Positions 24,636 to 34,413 of a stretch of 64,000 nucleotides of DNA are shown here, in pieces. Source of the stretch: Acidaminococcus timonensis (lineage in GTDB: Bacteria > Bacillota > Negativicutes > Acidaminococcales > Acidaminococcaceae). Position 1 is the first letter of the stretch. Each line of letters starts with the position of its first letter. The stretch spans positions 1,206,501 to 1,270,500 of the forward strand of contig NZ_FNWH01000006.1 in assembly GCF_900106585.1 (NCBI RefSeq), read 5' to 3'. The notes under the pieces were generated by a model, which was given only the letters and a program-made list of their open reading frames with translations, made no database searches and was not told where the DNA came from. Made by a program: the position numbers and the translations under genes.

Positions 24636-26543
24636 ATGTTATTCACCACCACACAGGAACACGAGGAATTTCGTGCCAAGGTCCGCGGATTTGCGGAAGC
24701 CAAGATCAAACCCATTGCGTTCATGCTGGACAAGGAAAACAAATTCCCTGACGAACAGGTTAAGGAAATGGGAGAACTGGGATGGATGGGCATCCCCTTC
24801 CCCAAAGAATATGGCGGTGCCGGGCTGGATTATATCAGCTACGCCATTGCCGTGGAAGAACTGGCCCGGGTGGACGGGGGCGCCGGGGTCATCCTGTCTG
24901 CCCACGTATCCCTGGGGTCCTACCCCATCTTTGCTTTCGGGACGGAAGAACAGAAACGGAAATACCTGGTGCCCCTGGCCTCCGGGAAAAAGATCGGCGC
25001 CTTCGGCCTGACGGAACCCAATGCCGGTTCTGATGCCGGGGAAACGGAAACCACCGCTGAATTCGACGGCACCCACTGGATCCTGAACGGGAACAAGATC
25101 TTCATCACCAATGCAGGCAAAGCCGATACCTATGTGGTATTTGCCGTCACCGAACCGGGCAAAGGCACCCGGGGCATCAGCGCTTTCATCGTGGAAAAAG
25201 GCATGCCCGGGTTCACCTTCGGGGACCACTACGACAAACTGGGCATCCGCTCCTCTGCCACAGCAGAACTGATCTTCAACAATGTGAAACTGCCCAAAGA
25301 GAACCTGCTGGGCAAACGGGGCCAGGGCTTCAAGATTGCCATGGCGACCCTGGACGGAGGCCGGATCGGCATTGCCGCCCAGGCACTGGGGATTGCTCAG
25401 GGAGCCTATGAAGCCGCTCTGAACTATTCCAAGGAACGGATCCAGTTCAACGCCCCCATCTGCCAGAACCAGGGTGTATCCTTCAAACTGGCAGATATGG
25501 CCACCAAACTCCGGGCAGCCCGGTTCCTGGTATACAGTGCTGCGGAACTGAAACAGGAACACCAGGACTACGGCATGGAAAGCGCCATGGCCAAGATGTA
25601 CGCTTCCGATGCAGCCGTCTCCATCACCAACGATGCCCTGCAGATCTTTGGTGGCACCGGCTACCTGAAGGGCATGGATGTGGAACGGTTCTATCGGGAT
25701 GCCAAGATCACCACCATCTACGAAGGCACCAACGAAATCCAGCGGGTGGTCATCGCCTCCCACATTACCGACAAGATGTCCGTGGCCAAGCACGGAGGCG
25801 CTCCCAAACAGAATGTGGCCATCACCGGTGCCCGGAAGAAACAGATCTTCAAAGATGGCACGCCGGAAGAACAGGTTGCTGCCCTGGTGGAAGCCCTGAA
25901 GAACGACGGCTATGACTTCACCGTAGGCATCCCTCTGGATACCCCCATCTCTGATGCGGAACGGGTGGTCAGTGCCGGTAAGGGCATCGGCGAAAAAGCC
26001 AATATGAAACTGATTGAAGATCTGGCCCGCCAGGCCGGTGCTGCGGTAGGCTCCTCCCGTCCTGTAGCAGAAACCCTGCAATATGTTCCCATCGACCGGT
26101 ATGTGGGCATGAGCGGCCAGAAATTCAACGGCAACCTGTACATTGCCTGCGGTATCTCCGGAGCCGTCCAGCACCTGAAGGGCATCAAGAACGCCACCAC
26201 CATCGTGGCCATCAACATCAATGCCGGTGCCCCCATCTTCAAGAACTGCGACTATGGGATCGTAGGCGACGTGAAGGTAATCCTGCCGCTCCTGGCCAAA
26301 GCCCTGAACAACGGCCAGCCCAAGAAACCTGCTCCTCCGATGGTGAAGATGAAGAGACCGCTGATCCTGAAAGACATGCCGGAAGGCCGGTACGTCTGCA
26401 AGGGATGCGGGTATGAATACAACCCGGATCTGGGCGACCCGGATGCGGATGTAAAGCCGGGAACCAAATTCCAGGATCTGCCGGAAGACTGGGTCTGCCC
26501 GCTGTGCAACTCCGCCAAGACTGAATTCGTACCCGTAAAGTGA
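24636..26543 (+). CDS. Acyl-CoA dehydrogenase fused to an EtfA-type FAD domain and a rubredoxin
   Basis: 635 residues in three parts. Residues 1-380 are an acyl-CoA dehydrogenase with [19 protein letters not shown] and catalytic Glu363 in YEGTNEIQR. Residues about 440-560 match the FAD-binding C-terminal domain of electron-transfer flavoprotein alpha (GGR..-type [36 protein letters not shown]). Residues 584-635 are a rubredoxin with Cys588, 591, 621 and 624. Electrons from acyl-CoA oxidation could pass internally to the Fe centre. GAGGAGG precedes ATG 24636. It is 16 bp before the flavodiiron gene. Confidence 0.93.
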   Translation: MLFTTTQEHEEFRAKVRGFAEAKIKPIAFMLDKENKFPDEQVKEMGELGWMGIPFPKEYGGAGLDYISYAIAVEELARVDGGAGVILSAHVSLGSYPIFAFGTEEQKRKYLVPLASGKKIGAFGLTEPNAGSDAGETETTAEFDGTHWILNGNKIFITNAGKADTYVVFAVTEPGKGTRGISAFIVEKGMPGFTFGDHYDKLGIRSSATAELIFNNVKLPKENLLGKRGQGFKIAMATLDGGRIGIAAQALGIAQGAYEAALNYSKERIQFNAPICQNQGVSFKLADMATKLRAARFLVYSAAELKQEHQDYGMESAMAKMYASDAAVSITNDALQIFGGTGYLKGMDVERFYRDAKITTIYEGTNEIQRVVIASHITDKMSVAKHGGAPKQNVAITGARKKQIFKDGTPEEQVAALVEALKNDGYDFTVGIPLDTPISDAERVVSAGKGIGEKANMKLIEDLARQAGAAVGSSRPVAETLQYVPIDRYVGMSGQKFNGNLYIACGISGAVQHLKGIKNATTIVAININAGAPIFKNCDYGIVGDVKVILPLLAKALNNGQPKKPAPPMVKMKRPLILKDMPEGRYVCKGCGYEYNPDLGDPDADVKPGTKFQDLPEDWVCPLCNSAKTEFVPVK

Positions 26544-26559
26544 GAAAAGGAGCATAACT

Positions 26560-27771
26560 ATGGAATGTGTAAGAAAATTAACCAATGACTTATACTGGGT
26601 CGGGGCGGATGACCGCCGGCTGGCATTGTTTGAAAACATCCACCCCATTCCCCGGGGCGTTTCCTACAACTCCTATCTGCTGCTGGACGAAAAGACCGTG
26701 CTGTTCGACACTGCGGACTGGTCCGTATGCAAGCAGTTCCTGGAAAACGTGGAAGGGGTCCTGGATGGCCGGAAGCTGGACTACCTGATCATCAACCATG
26801 TGGAACCGGACCATGCCGCTTCCATTGAAGAAGTGCTGCTCCGCCATCCGGAAACCACCGTCATCAGCAATGAACAGGCCTTCACCCTGATGGATCAGTT
26901 CGGTTACCGGGTGGAAGGGGAAAAACAGATCGTGGTGAAAGAAGGCGACACCCGGAAATTCGGGAAGCACACCATTGCTTTCGTAGCCGCGCCCATGGTC
27001 CACTGGCCGGAAGCCATGGTCTCCTTCGATCTGACCACGGGCACCCTGTTCTCCGCCGATGCCTTCGGTTCCTTCGGGGCCCTGGGCGGCCGGATCTTCA
27101 ATGATGAAGTGAACTTCGACCGGGACTGGCTGGATGATGCCCGCCGGTACTACACCAACATCGTGGGCAAATACGGGCCTTTCGTGATGGATCTTCTGGG
27201 CAAGGCCAGCCAGCTGGACATCAAGATGATCTGTCCCCTCCACGGACCGGTGTGGCGGAACAACATCAAATACATTGTGGACAAATACATCCACTGGGCC
27301 ACTTATGAACCGGAAGAAAAAGGCGTACTGCTGGTCTATGCCTCCATGTACGGCAACACAGAAAGCACCGCTTCCGTACTGGCGGCCAAGCTGGCGGAAA
27401 AGGGCATGACCAACATCGCCATGTACGATGTATCCAAAACGGACGTTTCCTATCTGATTTCCGATGCTTTCAAGTACAGTCACCTGGTGCTGGCTTCGGT
27501 GACCTACAACCTGGGCATCTATCCCAAGATGCTGAACTTCCTGGAAGACATGAAGGCCCTGAATCTGCAGAAGCGGATCGTGGGCATCATCGAAAACGGG
27601 TCCTGGGCCTGCACCGTAGGCGGCCTGATGACCGACTTCCTGGAAAACAACATGAAGGCCATGACCGTCCTCCAGGATGGCGTGACCATCAACTCCCGGA
27701 TGACAGGAGGCCAGGAACGGAGCATGAACGACCTGGTGGATGGAATCCTGAATTCCATGAAAGAGGCATAA
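26560..27771 (+). CDS. Flavodiiron protein (rubredoxin:oxygen oxidoreductase, FprA type)
   Basis: 403 residues. An N-terminal metallo-beta-lactamase-like diiron domain carries His80-x-Glu82-x-Asp84-His85, a His in MVHWPEAM, an Asp in FSADAFGSFG and a His in CPLHGPVWR. The C-terminal flavodoxin domain (about 255-400, YASMYGNTEST binding FMN) completes the class A type. It reduces O2 to water (or NO to N2O) with electrons from rubredoxin. Directly downstream of a rubredoxin-containing fusion, so its donor is probably that protein. Confidence 0.95.
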   Translation: MECVRKLTNDLYWVGADDRRLALFENIHPIPRGVSYNSYLLLDEKTVLFDTADWSVCKQFLENVEGVLDGRKLDYLIINHVEPDHAASIEEVLLRHPETTVISNEQAFTLMDQFGYRVEGEKQIVVKEGDTRKFGKHTIAFVAAPMVHWPEAMVSFDLTTGTLFSADAFGSFGALGGRIFNDEVNFDRDWLDDARRYYTNIVGKYGPFVMDLLGKASQLDIKMICPLHGPVWRNNIKYIVDKYIHWATYEPEEKGVLLVYASMYGNTESTASVLAAKLAEKGMTNIAMYDVSKTDVSYLISDAFKYSHLVLASVTYNLGIYPKMLNFLEDMKALNLQKRIVGIIENGSWACTVGGLMTDFLENNMKAMTVLQDGVTINSRMTGGQERSMNDLVDGILNSMKEA

Positions 27772-27775
27772 AAAC

Positions 27776-27812
27776 AAGGCGCTGTGGAAAAATCATCCAC
27801 AGCGCCTTTATT
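27776..27812 (+). terminator. Terminator of the flavodiiron operon, part of a split composite repeat
   Basis: AAGGCGCTGTGG pairs with CCACAGCGCCTT around AAAAATCAT and is followed by TATTTC. It is the same hairpin as at 18740-18776 in inverted order. The rest of this repeat copy lies beyond the ISL3 element at 31625-31720. Confidence 0.8.
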
Positions 27813-28128
27813 TCGGTTCTTTGTCAAATGTTGGGGTAAGCTCCAATTCATCTACCACACACGGACGTGAGCGATTTTTGCTCACGTCTGTTTTTATTTT
27901 AATTTCACCATCGAAAGCAGTAAAATCCGAGAACGGAATCGTTCAAAGTTGCGAAAACCAAATGCTACTCTCTTTAACACCTTAATCTTATTGTTCATTC
28001 CTTCCGTAAAACCATTCGAATACGCTTGATGTGAATGTCAACCAAAAAGTGAGCCACTTGCTCACGAATTTTTGAGCCACTCATGCTCATGAAAAAGTGA
28101 GCCACCTGCTCACGAATTTTTGAGCCAC

Positions 28129-28884
28129 TTAAGCATTCGTCATCTTCTGTTTGCTGCTGTGCAAACGGTAAGACTGTCCATTCATATTTAAAACACTGGA
28201 GTGGTAGGTGAGCCGGTCGACCAATGCGGCAACCAGCGTCTCGCTGGCAAACATCTCCGTCCATTTGGAAAACTCCAGGTTTGTCGTAATCACTGTACTG
28301 GCTCTTTCACTCCTTTCGGCAATCACTTTGAACAACATTTCAGATTCTTCCTGGTTGAATCTTGCATAACTTAATTCATCTATGAGCAGCAGGTCTGCTC
28401 CGCTCAAAGTTTTTTCCATCTTGCGCAACTGGTAATCATCATGGGCTTCACATAGCTCAGTTGCCAGCGTTGTGGCATTGCAGAAAATGACCTTCCAGCC
28501 CAGCAGACAGGCTTTCACTCCAAGGGCTGTCATCAGATGTGTTTTCCCCGTCCCCGGATTACCGATCATCACCAGGTTCTCATGCCTCTTTATGAAATCG
28601 CAGCTTGCCAGCTGCTTCACATATTCAGGCCGAACATGTTCCAGCCTTGTGAGATCAAACTCTTCCAGGGTCTTGAGCATGGGAAAGTGCGCTCTCTTCA
28701 GCCTGCGTTGCTGCTGTTTTTCCTGACGGGATGCATATTCCCGCTTCATCAACCCGAGCACGAATTCTTCCAGGCTTTGTCCGGGGCGGAATTTTTCCGC
28801 TGGTTCACCGACGTCTTTGAAAGTGGGAAGTTTAAGCTGTTTCGCATAGAAACGGAGTGCTTCCTTTACACCTGCGTCCTGCAC
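28129..28884 (-). CDS. istB: IS21-family helper ATPase IstB
   Basis: 251 residues of AAA+ ATPase close to DnaC/DnaA. Walker A GNPGTGKT, Walker B LLLIDELSYARF and a sensor region VITTNLEF. It assists IstA in target selection and strand transfer. Its start overlaps the istA end by 19 bp. Complete. Confidence 0.95.
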   Translation of the reverse strand: MQDAGVKEALRFYAKQLKLPTFKDVGEPAEKFRPGQSLEEFVLGLMKREYASRQEKQQQRRLKRAHFPMLKTLEEFDLTRLEHVRPEYVKQLASCDFIKRHENLVMIGNPGTGKTHLMTALGVKACLLGWKVIFCNATTLATELCEAHDDYQLRKMEKTLSGADLLLIDELSYARFNQEESEMLFKVIAERSERASTVITTNLEFSKWTEMFASETLVAALVDRLTYHSSVLNMNGQSYRLHSSKQKMTNA

Positions 28885-30308
28885 ATAGTGCCTCCTTCCT
28901 GTAAAAGCTGGTCATACATTGAAAGATCTGTCTGCTGCACTTTTACCGGGTCGGTAAGGATATGCGCTTTCCTGTCGGAAACCATAAATTGCTCTTTGTG
29001 CTCCCAAAAAGCGTTCTCTCCGTCGGCAGCACATAGCCGCAGAATCTCAACCAGCTGTTCGCTGCTGAATGCATTGGTCTCCAGGAACTGTAGCAGGGCA
29101 GCACTGAGGTTCTGCCGTACCGGTTTTGCTTCCAGGATGCTGCGCGGCTTGTATTCCAGCAACGGCAGATAATGCGCAAGTTTCAGAATCTGCTGGTTTT
29201 GCCCATAGTTTCTGGCGTGTTCAGCAATCAGTTCCCCCTTGGCAAAGATCCGAATCTGTTCAGCATAGGCTCGCACCGTGACCTCCTGTCCCACATATTT
29301 CACGGGCACAGAATAATCGTTAGCGACGAATCGGACAACAGAAAAGGGTGTTACTCGGCAGACTGCTGCTCTGCTTGCATCAAAAGGGCTGCCCGGCAGT
29401 GGGCAGAGACGTTTCTGGTCTTCCAGGAGCAGATCCTTTACAGGGTTCTCCCGTCCAGGGATTTTATGCGTATTCGCATACACCTTGCATTTATCCAGCA
29501 GGAGTCTGTTCAATTCGTCCAGCGCATCTACTCTGGGTACAGGGACAAAGACATTCCGGCGGACCCAGCCTACGAGATTCTCCACCAGTCCTTTTTCATT
29601 TCCACTCCGGACATTGCAGAAAACGGTATGGAAGCAATAATGGGCTGCAAATGCTTCATACTTTTCCTGGGCAATGGCTTCTTTGCCACCTTTTTCCTTA
29701 ACGGCTACCCGGTCATTGTCAAAAATGACCTTAGCAGGGACGCCCCCAAAGAATTCCAGAGCTTTTCTCAATGCTTCAAGTAAAGCTTCCGTATTCTTCC
29801 TGCGGAAACAGACCACGAAAGGAGCACAGCTGTAGCAAAGGCGGGCACAAAAGAAATTGACTTTAGTACGCACTCCTTTGAGGTAAACCACAGCTTCACC
29901 CCAATCAATCTGCATCGCATCACCTGGAAGGTGAGCCAAAGGGACGAAGGCTTCCTGAAGATTGCCACGTAACAGATGAACGCAGCGCCGGACTGTGCTT
30001 GCACCTCCTGTAAATCCAGTTTCTTCTACCAGGCGGTCATAAATCCGCTTGGCTGTGTGGTGCTGCTTCTTATTGGGTTCTTTCGCATCTTCATCCAGAC
30101 AGCTCTGGATGAATCGAGTCACCTCCTCTGTAATCACTGCAGATGTCCGATGATATTCGCAGCGGATGCCCGGGAGTGCATTTCCTTTGCAATACTTGGC
30201 CACAGTATTACGGGAGATATGCATTTCTCTGGCAATCTGGCGGATAGATTTTCCATCGCGAATGTACATCTGGCGAATTTGACCATAATCTTTCATAGTG
30301 ATGACCAT
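28866..30308 (-). CDS. istA: IS21-family transposase IstA
   Basis: 480 residues. N-terminal helix-turn-helix (SIRQIAREMHISRNTVAKY, about 20-38), rve-type DDE integrase core (MQIDWGEAVVY for the first Asp, IFDNDRVAV for the second, then NEKGLVENLVGWVRRN for the Glu) and a C-terminal Mu-type domain. The start may be ATG 30308 or 30296; neither has a strong ribosome site. The copy appears intact. Confidence 0.94.
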   Translation of the reverse strand: MVITMKDYGQIRQMYIRDGKSIRQIAREMHISRNTVAKYCKGNALPGIRCEYHRTSAVITEEVTRFIQSCLDEDAKEPNKKQHHTAKRIYDRLVEETGFTGGASTVRRCVHLLRGNLQEAFVPLAHLPGDAMQIDWGEAVVYLKGVRTKVNFFCARLCYSCAPFVVCFRRKNTEALLEALRKALEFFGGVPAKVIFDNDRVAVKEKGGKEAIAQEKYEAFAAHYCFHTVFCNVRSGNEKGLVENLVGWVRRNVFVPVPRVDALDELNRLLLDKCKVYANTHKIPGRENPVKDLLLEDQKRLCPLPGSPFDASRAAVCRVTPFSVVRFVANDYSVPVKYVGQEVTVRAYAEQIRIFAKGELIAEHARNYGQNQQILKLAHYLPLLEYKPRSILEAKPVRQNLSAALLQFLETNAFSSEQLVEILRLCAADGENAFWEHKEQFMVSDRKAHILTDPVKVQQTDLSMYDQLLQEGGTMCRTQV

Positions 30309-31624
30309 CCTAACATCAATCCCCTTAGAATCAAATTACTGACTCTAGTATAGGGGAACTTGTTTCAGAGTGGCTCACTTTTTCATGAGCATTTAGATCT
30401 TAAATGGCTCACTTTTATATTAGCATTCACAGCTTGACTCAATCCTTCCAAAATCTCTGTCTTCCAATCAGTGAACGTCTTTATAACACTCTTGAATTCT
30501 TCAACCCCACTTTCTTCGACTAATGATAACCAACGAGATAAGAATGAAGCAACAGCAGACCGTTCTTTCATAGAAAACACCTTAAAGAATGCCTCTTTTA
30601 AGGCATAGGCTCTCTGTAATTCTGAAGACTGCTTCAAGATTTCCCGAAGGCTGGCCAGTTCTTCTTCTGTCAGACGATCACCCCTCTTGTTCAAGATATG
30701 TTTGTTTCTCTTGAAATAAATTCTTTTTTCGTCGAATAACTTTTGTACATTTTTCCTAACCCGTTCAAGCGCCCAAATGACCAGTCTCTGTATGTGGAAT
30801 CGGTCACCAATAATTGTTGCACCAGGAAACATCGCTCTGATGACCTTGCGGAAAAGTGACGAAAGGTCCATTACGACAAATTTTACTTTCAATCGCTCTG
30901 CTCTTGAAAATTGGCTAAAATAACGAATCAATTCCAGCGCTGTCCTCTTTGGCAAAATATCGAGAGTTTCATGACGCTGAGGGTCATTCACAGCGACCTG
31001 GTATCTTTGCCCATGAGCGTTCCCACGAAATTCGTCTAAAGAAAGAACTTCAGGCAGATGGAGAGGCCTTTTAAAAGTAAGTCCATCAAAATACCGGATT
31101 ACGGTGGAAACAGAGACACCATGGCTTCTGGCAATAGCTTTAAAGCTCGCCAGTTCAGAACAGGCTTGGATGATGCTGTTCTTTACATCGTTAGAACGCC
31201 GCTGGTAATGCTCGACGCCAGGAATTTTTTCATAAAATGTCTTATGGCAGCAAGGGCAAAAAAATCTTCTTTTATGAACAATAGCAGAAACAGGATGGGT
31301 GTTCCAGTGCCCTAAGAGGACTTTTTGGTCCCGATAGTCCTTAATATGAAGAATTTTATGATGACAGTAGGGGCAACGAGAAGCTGTAGAAGTGAATTCC
31401 ACGTAAAGGAGGAGGCTGGATCCCAATTTTTCAAATTCTTTTATGGAACCCTCTTCCCAATGGAAGCTTTTTTCGATAAAATGAAAGAAAGACATATCTA
31501 TTCTCCTTTCAGTTCTTCGTGGTGGTTGAGGTGAAATGTAGCTTAGATATGTCTTTATTTTATCGTAAGACAAGGGGTCTTGTGAACAGGAGTGTCCACA
31601 AGACCCCAACATTTATTATAGAAC

Positions 31625-31720
31625 CTTTATTTCGCTAGCGTCAGCTGGCTTCCATCGGCTAGTGACTAGTGACTAGTGACTGGTGACGGGGTGTGAAAAA
31701 GCATTTTTTCACACCCCCTT
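31625..31720. repeat. Remainder of a composite intergenic repeat split by the ISL3 insertion
   Basis: TTTATTTCGCTAGCGTCAGCTGGCTTCCATCGG, heptads CTAGTGA-CTAGTGA-CTAGTGA-CTGGTGA, and hairpin GGGGTGTGAAAAA-gcat-TTTTTTCACACCCC (31688-31718). This is the reverse complement of the 18660-18777 copy, and the missing hairpin is at 27776-27812 on the other side of the element. Confidence 0.8.
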
Positions 31721-31728
31721 GTCTCTTT

Positions 31729-32748
31729 TTACTCACCCAGTTTCAAACTGGGATCTGCATTCAAATCCAGACTGGCAAAATCATGATTCAAATATTGGTA
31801 ATATCCCCGCACCCCGATCATCACGGCGTTATCCGTGCACAAAATGGGCGTGGGATGGACCAGTTCCGCTCCTACAGCCTTCGCACCTCTGGCCAGGGCT
31901 TCCTGCAGGTGTTTATTGGCAGAAACCCCGCCGGCCAGCACGATTTTCTTCAGGCCCGTAGCCTTCAGGGCCTCCTGGGCTTTCTTCACCAGCACATCCA
32001 CAATGGCCTGCTGGAAAGACGCCGCCACGTCTTCCCGGCGGAAATCGCTTTTGCGCATCTCCTCCGTATGCACATAGTTGATCACGGCGCTCTTCAGCCC
32101 GCTGAAACTGAAATCGTAGCAGCCGGGCAATAGAGGCCGGGGAAAATCGATGGCACCGGCATCTCCATTTTTGGCCAGCCGTTCGATTTCAGGGCCCCCA
32201 GGGTACGGCAGCCCCATGAACCGGGCAATCTTGTCAAAGGCTTCCCCGGCTGCATCATCCCGGGTCTGCCCCAGCAGCCGGAAGGTATTGTAATCTTCCA
32301 CCACCAGGAGGGAGGTATGTCCTCCACTGACCACCAGGGCCAGAAACGGCGGTTTCAGGTCCGGATCCGCCAGGAAATTGGCAAATACATGGCCTTCCAG
32401 GTGATTCACCCCAATCAGGGGCTTCCCGCTGCCCAGAGCCAGTCCTTTGGCCGCACTGAGGCCCACCAGCAGTGCCCCCACCAGACCCGGTCCATAGGTT
32501 ACGGCAATGGCGTCCACGTCCTGTAAGGTCATTTTCGCATCTGTCAGGGCCTTATGGATCACCGGCATCACATGTTCGATATGTTTCCGGGAAGCGATTT
32601 CCGGTACCACCCCGCCGAATTTCCGGTGGACCAGGATCTGGGTGGATACCACATTGGACAGGACCTCCCTGCCATTGCGTACCACCGAAGCTGCCGTCTC
32701 ATCACAGCTACTTTCGATTCCCAGGATGTTGATAGTCTTGTTTTCCAT
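31729..32748 (-). CDS. tsaD: tRNA N6-threonylcarbamoyladenosine transferase TsaD
   Basis: 339 residues of the Kae1/TsaD ASKHA fold. N-terminal ILGIESSCDETAASV, metal-binding HLEGH (GVNHLEGHVFAN), VSGGHTSL and C-terminal CTDNAVMIG are all present. It transfers the threonylcarbamoyl group to A37 of ANN-decoding tRNAs with TsaB and TsaE. Last gene of tsaE-tsaB-rimI-tsaD. Confidence 0.97.
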   Translation of the reverse strand: MENKTINILGIESSCDETAASVVRNGREVLSNVVSTQILVHRKFGGVVPEIASRKHIEHVMPVIHKALTDAKMTLQDVDAIAVTYGPGLVGALLVGLSAAKGLALGSGKPLIGVNHLEGHVFANFLADPDLKPPFLALVVSGGHTSLLVVEDYNTFRLLGQTRDDAAGEAFDKIARFMGLPYPGGPEIERLAKNGDAGAIDFPRPLLPGCYDFSFSGLKSAVINYVHTEEMRKSDFRREDVAASFQQAIVDVLVKKAQEALKATGLKKIVLAGGVSANKHLQEALARGAKAVGAELVHPTPILCTDNAVMIGVRGYYQYLNHDFASLDLNADPSLKLGE

Positions 32749-32761
32749 GTTCTCCTCTGTC

Positions 32762-33217
32762 TCAAAGGTCGCAGCGCATCAAAATGGCTGCTTCCCCGTT
32801 GTCTCCGTAATAGCCTTCCCGCCGGCCGCATTCCGCAAATCCCACATGGTCGTAGGTGCGCCGGGCAGGGATGTTGCTCTCCCGCACTTCCAGGGTCATC
32901 TCAAAGGCGTCCAGGCGCCGGGCTTCCTCCTGCATGGCTTCCAGAAGGCGCAGCCCAAGCTTCTCTCCCCGCCGCCCGGGATCCACGGCCAGCCGCATGA
33001 CCTGGGCTTCTCCGGCAACCAGCCAAAATCCGCCAAAGGCCACCGGCACTCCGTCCTGCTCCAGGGCGATGTAATGGCCCAGCCGGCTTCCCAGTTCATT
33101 GCGCCAGGCAGCTTCCTCCCAGGCTTCTGCAAAGGAACCGGCATCCATGGGCATCAGCCAGTCCAGATCGCCTTCCACCAGGGCTCTCACCGTCCCTGGG
33201 GATGTCTCTTTTCCCAT
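32762..33217 (-). CDS. rimI: Ribosomal protein S18 alanine N-acetyltransferase RimI
   Basis: 151 residues of GNAT fold. The acetyl-CoA motif VDPGRRGEKLGLRLLEA (about 78-94) is followed by LEVRESNIPARRTYDHVGF. It lies between tsaB and tsaD, the usual place for rimI. It overlaps tsaB by 31 bp, so is translationally coupled. Confidence 0.9.
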   Translation of the reverse strand: MGKETSPGTVRALVEGDLDWLMPMDAGSFAEAWEEAAWRNELGSRLGHYIALEQDGVPVAFGGFWLVAGEAQVMRLAVDPGRRGEKLGLRLLEAMQEEARRLDAFEMTLEVRESNIPARRTYDHVGFAECGRREGYYGDNGEAAILMRCDL

Positions 33218-33888
33218 AATTCCTCCGCTTCTGACCGCTGGATATAGAAGGGATCCATGCCGAAATAGGCATGTCTGTCCGCTTCCGGATCGAACTGTCC
33301 GGCTCCCAGGATGGCCACGGAAGACCCCCGGGGCAGCCGAGCGCTTTCCGGCGCCGCGAATACCTTCGTTTCAGTCCCGGCCAGAGGCACCCGATGGCAT
33401 TCCCCCATAAGGATGGCCGGAACATCCCCTGCTTCCAGTCTGGCAGCCAGTTCCTTGCCTGCCAAGATCTCCACAGGCGCCAGTTCCACCAGTTCTCCAT
33501 GCTTCCAGGCATAGCTGCCCACATACAGGTTACCCTTCTGGGCGTCCAGAACAGGTGTCAGGCGCACCCCGGACACCGGCAGGTTATAGGCGATGGCCTT
33601 CAGGGTATCCACTGCCACCAGGGGTTTATCCAGTGCATAGGCCATGGCTTCCGCAGTGGCCATGCCAATGCGCAGACCGGTGAAAGAACCGGGCCCCCGG
33701 CTCACGGCAATCAGATCCAGTTCCTCTTTCGTCACCCGGGCCAGCTTCAGCAGGGTCTCCAGCTGGGGAACCAGTCCCTCGGAGTGGGTCAGCCCCACAT
33801 TGATATCCAGGCTGCCCAGGATTTTTTCATCCTTGCAGACGGCCACCGAGCACACCCGGGTTGCCGTATCCATTCCTAATGTCAGCAC
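33187..33888 (-). CDS. tsaB: tRNA threonylcarbamoyladenosine biosynthesis protein TsaB
   Basis: 233 residues. N-terminal LGMDTATRVCSVAV and SRGPGSFTGLRIGMATAEAM (about 65-84) are TsaB hallmarks. TsaB is the non-catalytic ASKHA partner that dimerises with TsaD. It starts 3 bp after the tsaE stop. Confidence 0.95.
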   Translation of the reverse strand: MLTLGMDTATRVCSVAVCKDEKILGSLDINVGLTHSEGLVPQLETLLKLARVTKEELDLIAVSRGPGSFTGLRIGMATAEAMAYALDKPLVAVDTLKAIAYNLPVSGVRLTPVLDAQKGNLYVGSYAWKHGELVELAPVEILAGKELAARLEAGDVPAILMGECHRVPLAGTETKVFAAPESARLPRGSSVAILGAGQFDPEADRHAYFGMDPFYIQRSEAEELWEKRHPQGR

Positions 33889-33891
33889 GTT

Positions 33892-34368
33892 TTATCCTTC
33901 CTGGCCGGACTCCTTCAGGAGAGCCGCAGCCAACGCTTCATAGCGTTTTCCGTGGGGCAGGAATTCCACTTCCCGTCCCTCCCCCTTGCGGGAGAATTTC
34001 AGTTCCAGATTCTCTTCCGGCATGGTATCGGGAAAGAGCTCCGCCCATTCGATGAATGTGACTCCCTCCCCGCCGGCATATTCAGAAAAACCGATGTCTT
34101 CCAGTTCTTCCGGCCAGTTGATCCGATACAGATCAAAATGTTTGATGTTCAGCTCTTTCCCGTGATATACATTCATCAGGGAAAACGTCGGCGAAGTGAC
34201 CTCTTTGGGATCCACGCCCATGGCCGTAGCGGCCGCCGTCACCAGGCAGGTCTTTCCGGTACCCAGGTCCCCGTTCAGAAGGAATACATCCCCATCCCGG
34301 CAAAGCCGGCCCAGACGCCGTCCCAGCGCCTCAGTGGCCGCTTCATCCGGACAATATACAACTGCCAT
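33892..34368 (-). CDS. tsaE: tRNA threonylcarbamoyladenosine biosynthesis ATPase TsaE
   Basis: 158 residues from ATG 34368, preceded by GAGAGGGG. P-loop GDLGTGKT at 33-40 and the downstream TSPTFSLMNVY and HFDLYRI motifs identify TsaE, which cycles the TsaB-TsaD complex by ATP hydrolysis. First gene of the operon. An extended -10 (TGCTATAAT, 34405-34413 on the minus strand) lies just upstream. Confidence 0.95.
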   Translation of the reverse strand: MAVVYCPDEAATEALGRRLGRLCRDGDVFLLNGDLGTGKTCLVTAAATAMGVDPKEVTSPTFSLMNVYHGKELNIKHFDLYRINWPEELEDIGFSEYAGGEGVTFIEWAELFPDTMPEENLELKFSRKGEGREVEFLPHGKRYEALAAALLKESGQEG

Positions 34369-34413
34369 TGTTACACCCCTCTCGCTCATCATTCGCAATA
34401 TCTTATTATAGCA

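Larger units (their letters stand above)
28030..30431 (-). mobile_element. IS21-family insertion sequence
   Basis: 2402 bp bounded by TGTGAATG at both ends (inverted), each followed within 20 bp by AAAGTGAGCCA, with further GTGAGCCAC repeats inside the ends (28050-28120 and 30366-30420), as typical of IS21 multiple terminal repeats. The target duplication is GCTTGA, 28024-28029 and 30432-30437. It contains istA and istB in the standard overlapping order. Confidence 0.94.
27894..31495 (-). pseudogene. ISL3-family transposase, split by the IS21 element
   Basis: The N-terminal part runs from ATG 31495 (AAGGAG upstream) to 30438. It has the zinc-binding CPYCHHK and CPCCHK segments, then the DDE domain (VVMDLSS..., GDRFHIQRL). 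The C-terminal part, 28023 down to the stop at 27894, reads GFTEGMNNKIKVLKR and ends KLK. Removing 28030-30431 plus one GCTTGA copy joins them in frame as LSQAYSNGFTEGMNN. The gene is inactive as it stands. Confidence 0.93.
27815..31624 (-). mobile_element. ISL3-family insertion sequence (interrupted by an IS21-family element)
   Basis: Terminal inverted repeats GGTTCTTTGTCAAATGTTGG (left) and GGTTCTATAATAAATGTTGG (right, complement) are bounded by an exact 8-bp target duplication TTTATTTC at 27807-27814 and 31625-31632. Eight base pairs is the ISL3-family norm. Without the inner element it would be about 1.4 kb. A + strand hairpin with T-run (about 27865-27899) near the left end blocks read-in. 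Confidence 0.93.

Noticed and set aside
27995..28264. Open frame with repeated EQVAHF segments
   Set aside because: It is the translated left end of the IS21 element (its terminal repeats), antisense-free but non-coding.
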